Source: Phoronis australis
Lineage: Eukaryota; Phoronida; Phoronidae
Assembly (NCBI GenBank): GCA_002633005.1
Contig: NMRA01000227.1
Span: 373,319-437,318 of the forward strand
DNA length: 64,000 bases
Reading direction: 5' to 3'
The translations under genes and the position numbers were made by a program. Below the pieces are notes generated by a model. That model saw nothing but the letters and a program-made list of their open reading frames with translations. It did no database searches and had not been told where the DNA came from. Below are positions 46,401 to 55,836 of this stretch, one piece after another (positions within the stretch are counted from its first letter, which is position 1; every line of letters begins with the position of its first letter).

Positions 46401-48197
46401 TCTCATCCGCGACTTCATCTCCCATGAAACCTCTTGCAGGATCTTTTTTAATTTGACTGGTGTATTTCTAGGAATCTGACAGTAGGAGATGGCAACTTTT
46501 GGATAAATCCAGTTACAGTTTAAACCCCCTACATTTACTTGCATTGCTCAATTTAGTATGAATGTTTGAAATAGTTACCATATCTTTGTATCTGTGCTGT
46601 ATGTGGTGCACATGGTTGATGGATATCAATACTTCATGTTGCTGATTTTTGATGCTAAAACTTTTAATGACTTATAGTTTACATAATTATCAGAATAAGA
46701 TGTCCAAATGTAAACCATTCTATTCAGTAAAATTTTGTTCTTTGAAATGATACCAAATTTTGTAGAATTGTTTTTGGATTGTGGAAAATGTTTGAGGAAA
46801 TTTATGCGGAACACTTTTTGGGTGGTATCATTATAGATTTCTTGTGCTACTATGATATTTTATATTATGTCTAACTAACTAGTCAGTAATCACTGAGAGC
46901 TGTTACTGATTTAGACCATATACTTTAAACAAATAGCAAAGGATTTTAGAACAATAGTCGAACATTTCAGCATCACTTTGTAAGACAAAAAATAGTTTAC
47001 ACTCTATTAAAAATATTAAATAACCTTGTTAAACATTCTGATGTTTCCAGTGTTGAGACTCCTCTCATTTCAGGTGGCACAGAAAGTCAAGCATTTTTTT
47101 CGGTCCTACGCCATCAACCGGCATAAGATGACTGTGCTGACACCTGGCTACCATGCGGAGACTTACAGTCCAGACGACAACAGATTTGACCATCGTCAAT
47201 TCTTGTACAACATCCGGTGGCCATGGCAGTTCCATAGAATAGACACAGAGGTAGTGTGAACGCGAGAGTCACGTGATCGAAGTTGTATGTCATACTCTCA
47301 AATGGAAAAGATTTGATCAGATTTCGTCTGCAGTCTAATTGATTCACTGTAATCCCACATTGATATGGAGTTTACTTAACTTGAGATGACCTTTACTGAT
47401 GTTGAGGTCGGCAGGTAAACAGTTATCGTTACATTGGCTTTCACAACAACTTTTGATCTGGGATACTATGTCCATGTAAAGCCTAACTTGTGTCTACACT
47501 AACTTGCGTCTACACTAACTTGCGGCTACACTACTAACTTGGGTCTACACTACTAACTTGCGTCTACACTACTAACTTGTGTCTACACTACTAACTTGCG
47601 TCTACACTACTAACTTGGGTCTACACTACTATCTTGGGTCTACACTACTAACTTGCGTCTACACTACTAACTTGTGTCTACACTAACTTGTGTCTACCTT
47701 AACTTGTGTCTACAAAGTGTTAGCCTTGTTACTGACTCCATATTTCTCACAGAGGTTAAGCCTGACCTGCAAATGACCCCGATTCAGTTTTGGGTCAGTT
47801 GGTCCAGGTCACATTAACTTTCAGTATAATCTTGTACAATCCTTAACTGTAGAATGCTTGAGGCTTTTGTCTTTTTAAGAGTTTGGTAGGGAGGTTGGTG
47901 ATTCCTTGTGGGTAACCTTGAGTTCACCTGGCCTGAAGGAAGTTAGTGTGATCACTTGCTTTGTTTCCATGTATCACAGGTTAAGCAAGCTGGTGTGATC
48001 ACTTGCTTTGCTTGTAGTATATGGCAATATCTCACAAAGTCTTGTGTTCTCACAAGCTTATTGCATCTAATGCAATTTTTCTCTCTTTTTTCATTCTTGT
48101 TACACTTTAAAATACAGAGTAATACATTTTGCAGGTTGAGAACATCGAGAAACTTCAAATGCCAGTAGATGATGCCAGGTCAGGGGTTACAGTATAG
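19492..48197 (+). CDS. NADSYN1: glutamine-dependent NAD+ synthetase, complete (18 coding exons)
   Basis: The enzyme makes NAD+ from deamido-NAD+ with ATP and glutamine-derived ammonia, the last step of de novo and Preiss-Handler NAD synthesis. Exons: 19492-19576, 21601-21661, 22353-22469, 24324-24377, 26199-26340, 27664-27752, 28423-28540, 29107-29238, 29734-29933, 31092-31243, 31643-31811, 34263-34398, 35577-35683, 37362-37493, 38747-38816, 45321-45449, 47074-47250, 48135-48197. All phases join, giving 710 aa (human 706). The N-terminal nitrilase/glutaminase domain has Glu45 (GPELE), Lys114 (RPKM) and nucleophile Cys175 (ASEICEELW). The C-terminal synthetase has the ATP PP-loop SGGIDS at 357-362, GSANVDES and the late [14 protein letters not shown] block. 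Intron 7 has a GC donor (AAG|GCAAGT). The C-terminal exon ([10 protein letters not shown]..) is inferred from splice fit. Introns 8 and 14 begin with or next to minisatellites; intron 15 holds nested transposons. Confidence 0.97.
19743..20752. mobile_element. possible 1-kb TIR element (ACTTGGCGAAAT ends) in NADSYN1 intron 1
   Basis: The left end is a palindrome, ACTTGGCGAAAT then GT then ATTTCGCCAAGT. The right end is ATTTCGCCAAGT at 20741-20752. A related short palindrome is at 36463-36490. The interior has no coding potential. No target duplication is seen, so the boundaries are tentative. Confidence 0.45.
20975..21095. repeat. GGTACCAGGCAGTGGGG minisatellite with assembly gap
   Basis: Units of about 17-19 bp, GGTACCAGGCAGTGGGG, flank a 31-N gap (20984-21014). 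The array may be collapsed. Confidence 0.85.
23763..23978. repeat. 53-bp tandem repeat, four near-identical copies
   Basis: The 53-bp unit starting ACCAACACTATCATAGGAAC occurs four times with almost no divergence in NADSYN1 intron 3, so the array is young. Confidence 0.95.
24770..24946. repeat. 37-bp tandem repeat
   Basis: Units contain GTATGTTATGAGTGTGG followed by TTTTCAGCCTCACCACTAG; about four to five copies in NADSYN1 intron 4. Each unit contains an acceptor-like TTTTCAG. Confidence 0.9.
25036..25542. repeat. 42-bp tandem repeat, about 12 copies
   Basis: The unit contains GGATATCCGGATATTGCCTC and GACCATGCACATCAACTTAG and is nearly identical between copies. Two + frames are open only because 42 is a multiple of three; it is not coding. 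Confidence 0.95.
25680..25862. repeat. 23-bp tandem repeat
   Basis: The unit GGTGTGAAGACAGTTGTAAT (23 bp with flanking bases) is repeated about eight times, NADSYN1 intron 4. Confidence 0.93.
26781..27599. mobile_element. 819-bp TIR element with GGNCTGTTCCAG ends
   Basis: The left end GGTCTGTTCCAGTAAAATC and right end GATTTTGCTGGAACAGCCC are inverted repeats. The interior carries repeats of ATGGGTGGT type and no transposase. It lies in NADSYN1 intron 5, ending only 65 bp before exon 6. No unambiguous target duplication was seen; superfamily not assigned. Confidence 0.75.
29239..29402. repeat. 20/21-bp minisatellite starting exactly at the intron 8 donor of NADSYN1
   Basis: The first base of the first unit is the first base of intron 8 (GTGGGTATCATGGGCCTTTG). 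About eight units follow with no spacer, most repeating the TTG|GTGGGT donor context, so a row of potential 5' splice sites lies directly behind exon 8. Confidence 0.93.
32265..32568. repeat. ~65-bp tandem repeat
   Basis: Units contain CTTGTGATTGGCTAACAATG and GACACCACTACAGAGAGCAA; about four to five diverged copies in NADSYN1 intron 11. Confidence 0.85.
33430..33620. repeat. 15-bp minisatellite
   Basis: The unit ACAAACAGTAATGAT or ACAAGCAGTAATGAT is repeated about 12 times in NADSYN1 intron 11. Two variants are arranged in blocks (AAC copies, then AGC copies). Confidence 0.95.
34500..35235. repeat. old, diverged ~150-bp monomer repeat
   Basis: Three to four diverged units share GATTTTCAGATGGATTTGAC-like and GATCATGATGAAATTTGGCA-like stretches. 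The arrangement and the ATGAAATTTGG motif resemble the CTAGTGGC-box monomers elsewhere, but the box itself is lost. It lies in NADSYN1 intron 12. Confidence 0.5.
36574..36674. mobile_element. 101-bp MITE related to the TA-target elements
   Basis: The ends CTGTATTCGTCCGCGTTACT and GTAACCCGGACGAGTACGG are inverted repeats, flanked by TA on both sides (36572-36573, 36675-36676). The interior contains GGGCGCTTAAATTGGG and GGGCGGTAAGCCGAGCATGG, the same subterminal motifs as in 2531-4928. It is essentially two ends joined. Confidence 0.85.
37501..37668. repeat. 33-bp minisatellite next to the intron 14 donor of NADSYN1
   Basis: Five copies of a 33-bp unit (ATGTTCACTGTCTTGCTGAC..) begin 8 bp into intron 14. 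Confidence 0.95.
37726..37801. repeat. 37-bp direct duplication
   Basis: GCGTGTACAGTTACGAAACA followed by GTGTACTACAGCTGCT occurs twice in direct tandem. Confidence 0.9.
39771..40737 (-). mobile_element. 5'-truncated non-LTR retrotransposon (LINE) fragment
   Basis: On the - strand an open frame from about 40737 to the stop near 40123 encodes the C-terminal part of a jockey/CR1-type reverse transcriptase. It begins at the KYLGLIYD motif and includes [21 protein letters not shown] and [14 protein letters not shown]. It is followed by an A/T-rich tail at 39771-40110 made of AATAAAAAT-type repeats. Endonuclease and the catalytic RT palm are missing, so this is a dead 5'-truncated copy. The frame of about 205 codons is uninterrupted, which suggests a fairly recent insertion. 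Confidence 0.88.
42349..44327 (-). mobile_element. third, innermost Helentron/HINE-like element (nearly intact)
   Basis: The right end is the palindrome ATGCGCCCACATA/TATGTGGACGCAT at 42351-42386, followed by GCCGTCATCTCTGTCCGTCC microsatellite-like sequence. The left end is GTGGGCGCATTTCAACGCTC and CGCGTTGCTCTTG at 44291-44324. The subterminal motifs ATGCGCCCAC and GTGGGCGCAT are intact and inverted. Three and a half 451-bp repeats fill the middle. It is the least diverged copy in the window. Confidence 0.7.
42541..43990. repeat. 451-bp higher-order tandem repeat made of three related monomers
   Basis: GACTACC/GATTACC anchors occur at 42541, 42992, 43443 and 43894, exactly 451 bp apart each time. 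Within a unit, related anchors fall at 42541, 42686 and 42847, giving monomers of 145, 161 and 145 bp. The monomers are mutually similar but each has its own box (CCCCCTAGTGGCA, CCACCTAGTGGCC, CCTCCTAGTGGCA) and its own flanking sequence. Confidence 0.9.
45658..46345. repeat. 49-bp tandem repeat, about 14 copies
   Basis: The unit contains AAGGCCTGCACTATACCTAC and CATACCTACCATGAGACAAT; copies are almost identical apart from the first two. It is in NADSYN1 intron 16 and is followed directly by a CTAGTGGC-type remnant (46374). Confidence 0.95.
47488..47715. repeat. ~19-bp minisatellite
   Basis: GTCTACACTACTAACTTGC units occur about 12 times with small length changes, NADSYN1 intron 17. Confidence 0.93.
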
Positions 48198-50685
48198 ACC
48201 CAGATAGTGGAAGACCAAACTGCATAGATCTACATCAACTTTATCTGTTTACACTGAGTCAGTTTGCCTTTGAAAACAGTGACTGAGTCGCACATTTTGA
48301 AGTCCTAGATCTTTCAATAATGTTCATAACTGTGATCGAGTCTCAAGTTATGATCCTAGATCCTCCAGTAATGTCCATAACCACTGGGTTCATTGAACAG
48401 CTAGTTGGCAACCTCCTTTGTTTGCTGTAATATTTAATTAGAGCATAATTTGTTTGAATGGCTTCAAGATGATTTGTTAGATGCATTGCGCAGAGTGCAT
48501 TCTGGGAGATAGTAAAGATGGTGGCACTTGTGAAACGAGCTTTTGAAGTTTGATTAAATCCAATTTGTTATTACACAAGTGGAAACCATGGCGATCACCC
48601 CCAGCATCACTGTAATAAAGTTCATTTGGACAGTACACTGTAAATCAACTCTGTTTGGTTGGTCAAACAATCATCTTAATAAATTTTGTGATCATATTTA
48701 ATTGACAAGTGGTCAAAATGTTGATATTCGTTAGTAGTGTCTTTTGATAGGACTGTTTTGTTTGTACACATGTATAAGTACATTCCATGTTGTTAAGAGT
48801 CTACAGGTAATACTCAGTAAGTAGAATGCTATTTTTTGTATACTTTCCATGTAAAATTAATTAAGCATTTATTGCCAATCTGAAATACAGCAATATAATT
48901 ACAATGAAATCATGGTTGAAAATTGTTGTGGCTTGTGAATGTCAGTGTTGGTTCATCAAGGTAGTGCACTATATTAAGTCAGTCACAAAGCCACCGAGGT
49001 CATATCGCATGAAGCATGCTGTAGCTACTGCTGTCATGCTAATCACTGCCCTGCTGTCTAATTTATATTCATCTTTAATTACTTTATATTAATCATTTCA
49101 CTGCTCACAGATTAACTGTTGCGCAGTAATTGGCAGTGGCGTCACCAAAAACATGCAAGTCGGAGGGACACGATGTATCGTTCTTTTCTCATCCATATCT
49201 GCATAGTGTTTTAATGGCTGTCCTTTTGAAAACTAGGTTAATCCTAGAATTGATTAATATTTCAACTTTCACTTAACATCGCAAGTTGAAACCCGGTTTC
49301 CATCCAAAAATTTGAATTTAAGCCACTTTGAAAGTGGTCCCAAATTTTTCCTTAGTCAAAAAAGATGCGAACTTGGCTCTACAAGGGAACTTGCCAGTTT
49401 ATTCACTTAACAAACCACCCGAGACCAATTTTATAGCGGTAAGTTGTCTAAATCAAAATTTTACATTTTCAACACAACACAAGTTTACTGCCGTTTTAAA
49501 TGTGACATTTCTTACTGCTGCATGGCAAGATGCCATTCTCAAAATTAGACTGGAATATTCAAGCTTTTTTTACAAAGGGGATATTTAGGGACGTACGATA
49601 TAATTAGGTGAATACACTTAAGGACTGTTCACGATTATTCCAGTTTTCACCAGCGTACCCACTGTACTCTTCCCCGACCCCACAAAGCGAACAAAAATAA
49701 AAGATCTTGGTCTGTATTTTCACCCGAGCTGCAAGTTGTGAAAGTGAACTCTGCACCAAAGTTACTAGGTGCACGAAGGCCTTCAGGCGAAAATCATGAC
49801 ATTTTCGTACTGGAAGGTGGAGTTGCTTGTGTGTGCGTGAGTTAGCTTGGTAACCAAGGAGAACCAAAAGTGACTATGGTAAGTGGCACATGTCCCTTCT
49901 TGTTGAACAGGCATTTTCCCACAACTTATTGTTCAGAATGTGTGCAGCAAATAAAAACCCGTAAAAAGACCAGTTACCTGTTTTTACAAAACAATCAGGT
50001 TGAAAGTAACTGTTAGTAACAGAAAATGCACTCTGAATGTCTCTGTTTTAAAACATTGGTCGGTTGAATAAAATTGTTATACACTTCAGTGGGAAAGTGG
50101 CAGTCGTAAAAATTAACATGAACAAAGCATGATCAAAAACAAACACTTGTTACAAATTGCTATATTTACATAATGCACAAACTCAACAAATGGACAATTT
50201 GGATTGAAATCCCAAACCCTGATATTTTATATATTCCTAAATTATGACAATGACACTTCATTTATTTAAAATACAATACAAAATTTTCTTGTTATAAATA
50301 CTATAGTTGCACTTATGTAAGCCAAATTTATTATTAACTACTTTGCCACATTTTATGGACCAAGTGCAAAAATGCACATGCAAAATAGTCTATCAAGAAT
50401 GTAAACAAGTAGGCCCCATACCTCACGAGTTAAAAGTACACAACTATTAAAGTGGACATTATCATTCATTCAAGTGAAATACTTGATGTGCAAACTTTCA
50501 ATCAAAACTGGAAACCCGTATCGCAGAGCCTCTGCTACTACTAGGGAATGAATGAGAAATTCCCACAAACATTGTGTTGTCCTCTGTTGGTTTTCCTGGA
50601 CAACATCTCCAGGGTTGTGGAGTGGACTTTACCAAAGTAAAGAATCCTGCACAGGTGAGATGGAACAGCTGCTTGGAAACTGGAC
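48198..50685. other. intergenic sequence after NADSYN1, no gene recognised
   Basis: AT-rich, without recognisable coding exons. Around 49876-49884 an ATG is followed immediately by GTAAGTGG in a less AT-rich, CpG-containing stretch, which could be a first exon of an unseen gene, but no continuation was found. Confidence 0.5.
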
Positions 50686-50689
50686 ATGT

Positions 50690-50970
50690 GAGGAGTGCAG
50701 GGATATTGCCAGTGTTTGAACTGGACATCTGAGAAGTGCAGGGACATTGCCAGTGTTTGAACTGGACATGTGAGAAGTGCAGGGATATCGCCAGCATTTG
50801 AACTGGACATGTGAGAAGTACAGGGATATTGCCAGTGTTTGAACTGGACATGTGAGAAGTACAGGGATATTGCCAGTGTTTGAAGTGGACATCTGAGAAG
50901 TGCAAGGATATTGCCAGTGTTTGAACTGGACATGTAAGGAGTGCAGGGATATTGCCAGTGTTTGAACTCG
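50690..50970. repeat. 41-bp tandem repeat
   Basis: The unit GAACTGGACATGTGAGAAGT plus GCAGGGATATTGCCAGTGTTT is repeated about seven times. All three - strand frames stay open across it, so the open frames there are repeat artefacts. Confidence 0.93.
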
Positions 50971-51109
50971 GTAATGTCTGAACACATCGGAGACACGTGA
51001 GAATGCTCAACAATTTGGGGTTTAAAAAAATAATTGCAGGTTGTCTGATACATGTTGTACCAGACGTGCGCCCGCCTCACATGTGGGCCCATTGCACTGA
51101 TCACCTGGA

Positions 51110-51256
51110 AATATTTTTATGCTTTATTAATATACGGTTAAAACCGAGCTGAGGAGCTAGAAACCTGGCTCAAGGGTTTAGCAGTGTGACCTGGTGGGAC
51201 TTGAACCCATGACCTCGAGTAAAGAAAGCGAGCACTTATCAACCAGGCCACACTGC
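51110..51256 (-). repeat. tRNA-derived SINE
   Basis: On the - strand a tRNA-like head (51256-51181, 76 nt) has a perfect 7-bp acceptor stem GCAGTGT/ACACTGC, an A-box-like TGGCCTGGTTGATAAG and a perfect B box GGTTCAAGTCC in a T-arm TGGG/CCCA. The anticodon arm is degenerate. A tail with GAGCCAGGTTTCTAGCTCC and ATTAATAAAGCATAAAAAT follows. A degenerate tRNA gene is the alternative. Confidence 0.7.
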
Positions 51257-51259
51257 CTC

Positions 51260-54115
51260 CTCTAAAACAATTTGGGGTTTGAGAGGGGTTCAAAAAGGTG
51301 GAGTGTGTGATGACCTAAGAAACTACAGGAAAACCAAATGTTGCCAGGAATCAATTGTCATTCCTGTGTAGAAGGAGAAAGGTAGCTCTGCAACACAAGG
51401 ACAACATTACAGCAAGTTTACATAGTAATTACCTGCACACCAATTACACCATTAAAGTTTCTAAATATTCAAATAGAATAATACATTTGGACAAGACAGT
51501 TGTGATTTTGATGGCCAAAATAAATGTACATTACTGAGCAGGCATATGCCTCAAAGCAAGAATTACCTGATGGACAATTACTGGACATAACTTGCATGAT
51601 TAAAGTTTACAGCAGACAATCAACTTTCCTGCACTAACTGTCAGTAGCAATATGATCATCACAAAATATCACAATATCTTTATCACAAACATTTACCATA
51701 AATACACATCAATTGTTAGTAATTTACACATTGACACAGATGTAGCTAATACAAGATGTAGAGGTAAACAACATGATAATATACTGTACGGGTAAACAAC
51801 AATTTAAAACAATCACATTCTGACAAATTGGTAAGCTGTGATAATTGTAATTGTAACTTGTACTTATATTTTAAACAGTTCAATAATGGAAGATACCTTC
51901 CCCTTACAGTCTATGCAAGTCACATGACAAAGAATATCAGTAATTGCAACATCAGAGTTTAAAGTAATTAATAAAGTAATTAGCAAACCGGGCTTGATGC
52001 CACAAAGCAGCTACGACAGAGAAAGGTGGATTTAGGCAGACCTAGGTTTGTCCCTCCTCGCTGCCAACAGAAATAAACAATAATCTGTTATACAGTTGTA
52101 GCATCAATGGCCAAGATTTAGTATGCAAACAAAGCTCAAGACATCTGAATGTCACTAGGGATGGAAGTTTGGGTCCCCTCTTATCTCCGATCCACCTAAA
52201 TAATTTGGACCCCCTCTTCCATCCATCTACATTGTTAAGTTAACGAAAAATAATGGGATCTTGTGCATAACTTATTAATTTTAAGCAACTAAGCCATGCA
52301 CAAAATTAGCCAAGATCATGTAATGAAATATACGAAAAACATGGAGATGTTGGAAGTCCAACAAACCACAGTTTACACCAAAAAACTTGCTTGCAACATC
52401 AAAACTGCAAAATACCTAACATATTGACAGGTACAGGATTTTAGTAAAGTGAGATGAACACACCTATTACTAGAAACCAACATACAATATGAAGAGACCA
52501 ACATTTTACTAAAGATTATGCAGTTTGTCATTCATTGCAGCAGTGTCAAGAGACCAAAAACTCTGAAATAAGATAGAACAAAGCAGTCGCACAAGATGTC
52601 TGTAAACAGACTGACACATTTTTAACACTTCCCCCAGACAAGCAAAATAACATCAAACTGAAATCTAAGCTCATTCTCCCACATGGATTCCATTAAATGA
52701 GCGTCACTACTACTAAAGGGAACTGTTAATTAGCCTTAACGAGGTGTCTACCTTAAGAAGCACCTGAGACATGTTAGACATAACTACACAGGCTACAAAT
52801 ATAGCCTTGTCAGTCATGCATTACCACCACCTAGTCACATAGCAACAACTTTCAGCAAGTAATAAACACCACTACACTCTCTTCAACTATATTATGTTAA
52901 TATTTACAAAGCCATCGCCAGATATCCAAATGAGCAAAAATTAGTTCAGCACAAAATATACAATTACAGGCTTTTCATAACTGCTGGTGCTCCTGTAGTA
53001 TAATTAACACACTTTTTTGTTCATGAAGACCACAAAGCAGTATATATCCTCGTTGGCATAAAACAGTTAACGCTGTGCTAACCCTGAAGTTGCTTCCATG
53101 AATTAAAGACAAAGTCAAACCATTATGTTGTTGCCTTCACTAAAAAATAAAATTCCGGTCACCTTTTTGAGACATTTTTGATGTTAATTATTGTTCTCCT
53201 GGTCTTCATGACCGACTACGCAACAATTGAGTGAGCTGACATCTGTGGCCCAGCAAAATGTACGCAACTCATTTCTGCATCCACTTACATTGAACTAACA
53301 CAGCAGTGAATATAGTATGTATCAGTCATTGGCCAATGTTCAATGAAAGTGAATCCAGATTACCAGTGCAGTGTATTTTTAGTAAAACTATCCCCAAAAA
53401 TGTTTGATTTTACACTCATGACATTTTCCTGAAAGTAGATAAAAGTTTCTGTCAACACATGGGCAAAGCTTTTCTCAAAGGTCGAAACATTTGGCTTAGT
53501 TTTCAACAGTATCCTAAATATGTTAACTGCACATAGGGAATGGCATCTCTCAATCACACAAATTGATAATAAATTAATAAATCTAACAACAACACTATGT
53601 CACATGATGCTGGTGTACAACTTACTCACTTGGAAACCCTGCTCATCTCCTTTTTGAACCACACCTATCTTTCACTTAAAGACTTTCTTAACTATCACTT
53701 AAATGAGAAAAAAATATTAGTTGCTTATGATGATTATGATTTATTAAGATTGTGAACATCACATCACATCACATCGCACCACATCACCTTTTGGAACTTT
53801 AATATCCATGTCTACATATATGTTAACGTATACACATATATGTATGTATAGATATGTACATGCATGTGTAGTGAAGGAAATGCATGTTGTGACAAAGGAG
53901 TTACCTTGCTAATAAACAGCCCAGAGCTTGACTACCTATCAATAGAAGAAGTTAAAAAACTAATAAAACACCGTGATCAGTCCAAGTTTGCCCCAAGCCC
54001 CACCACAACTTAATGTTTCAACCATACCAGTGCTCGAAAAGTCTTGTTTTTCATAGCCATTGGTGACAGCAAATGCGTAAATGGTAATAAGTTATTCAGC
54101 GTGTCACCAAATTGC
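51260..54115. other. AT-rich sequence without recognised genes
   Basis: No exon is supported. A short CATCACATCACATC microsatellite-like stretch is at about 53757-53790. Part may belong to a very long 3' UTR of the - strand galactosyltransferase gene, but nothing shows this directly. Confidence 0.45.
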
Positions 54116-54117
54116 AA

Positions 54118-54152
54118 TAATGCGTCCACATATAAATATGTGGGCGCATAAT
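54118..54152 (+). repeat. isolated Helentron-like terminal palindrome
   Basis: AATGCGTCCACATATAAATA continues into TATGTGGGCGCATAAT, the same right-end palindrome as in the full Helentron-like elements, with an intact GTGGGCGCAT motif. Confidence 0.75.
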
Positions 54153-54169
54153 AAAAAATGTCCATTAAC

Positions 54170-54585
54170 AGCAGATCTTCCCAATAACGGTCCTGTTGCC
54201 TTCAGATTAGTCTTTCATGAATAAATTTACAAAACTGTAGAGTGGTGTCCTCTCAATTCGACTGAATAATGCGCAGACGATTAGTGACCAAGTAGCGCTC
54301 CATTTGGATTGCAGCTTAACTATCGTCATGTGACTCTGTAGAACTACGTGCTGCGTGCAAGCTGTCAAGTTTTGAGTCAGAATGCACGCCATAAGTAGTT
54401 TGAAGACATATATGTTTGAAATAATAGTTACGATGGTTTATGTGTTTGGGATGTTTATTTTCCAGGCTCTGCGACCCAACAAATTAGCGAATTGTCATTG
54501 TAAGGTTTAAGTGCGGCCGTCTTATTTTGATTGTCAGGCACCGCTCACTGTTGCCATTGTGTGAAACATGCTACAGGGTGTCATT
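54170..54585. mobile_element. diverged fragment of the 2531-4928 transposon interior
   Basis: Collinear similarity to about 2815-3260: shared CAGATTAGT, AAATTTACAAAA, GCGCAGACGA, CTGTCAAGTT, GAGTCAGA, GTGTTTGGGATGTT or a close variant, and AAACATGCT in the same order. The terminal repeats were not found here. Confidence 0.65.
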
Positions 54586-55836
54586 TCTCGCGACACCATT
54601 TTGACGATCACTTTTAAATGGTCCCATCACCATTTGGCTAAAACAAGTGATGTGGACTTTCAGCACTGCATAAAAGGCCCAAAAAGCATACTTGATTCTT
54701 GTGTGTACTCCAACAATCATTTTGAAAAGGCCTGACATCATCAAAAAAAGCAAGCACCAGTCCGCATTATTTTCAGATAAGGTCTCAAATGTTTTGAAAA
54801 GCCCCACAAGGCTTGCAAATAAGACCTAACTACACACTACCAGCCCAGATGGATAGTTAGTATTGACAATCAACCTGGAGCAAACCTAGTCACTGGAGAC
54901 AGTCTATCATCCCATAACCACAATTTGTGATGACACTATTAATACCACTATATTACATATTTGAGAAATACAATTGGTTTCTTAAGACAACATGCTATCA
55001 AAAGCACTCAACCAGTCATTCTGCACACCTTAGGGTAATAGCCTTCATTCATTACCAACCACCAAATTTATTGAATAACTGTTCAAGTACCAACAGCAAA
55101 CTCATAAAACTACGTTCATGATCAAAGAATCTCATTATGTTCATGAAAGCAATGCCCAGGTGTTCATAACCATACGATCACATTTTTTCTTAAGTTGTGA
55201 CTTTTCACACATCGCTGTATTTTCCACAAACATGATTTTTTGAACAACTTGCAATTTCTGTTTTTATATTCTATTATTGATTTTCTTATTAAAGACTTTT
55301 AGCCAAAGAGACTGGCTTAACCTCGGTTTTTCAAAGGACAGTGAAGTTCTTTAAGTAAAAAAAAACAAAAGAAAGTCACAGACATACTATTGTAGATAAG
55401 AGAACAAACATACATGATTTCCAAGCGTGTGGAAAAAATGGCAATCTGCAAAAAAACCAAGATTTCTTAAGAAAACATAAATCAATAGGACATTCTTTTT
55501 GGACACTATGATTTAGTGACCATCAAGGACTTCACAAACATGTAGTTTCATGGGTCTACTTATAAGTTATTCAAGAAACTTGATGCTAGGTAACAAAGGT
55601 AGTCCACTATCTTAATTTGTAACCCGGTTTGACTGACAGAAAAATCTCATCACTTTATCTCAGAAAGCCTTTCAATTCAGATAATAGTCTCAAACGAAAA
55701 CAGCATCTCTACGAGAACCACAACTTCATGAAGAACTTCTTAACTTTGGACACAACACTATATGTGTGCTAGTCGACTACAGACAACCACATAGCCTCAA
55801 AGCCCTTCAATATTCCAAGGCTGTATACAGCCAGTA
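54586..55836 (-). other. region 3' of the galactosyltransferase gene (possible 3' UTR)
   Basis: AT-rich, no coding signals. It follows the stop codon of the - strand gene; assignment as 3' UTR is inferred from position only. Confidence 0.4.

Noticed and set aside
50498-51104. Three long overlapping - strand frames
   Set aside because: The 41-bp repeat keeps all three frames open, the signature of a repeat, not of coding sequence.
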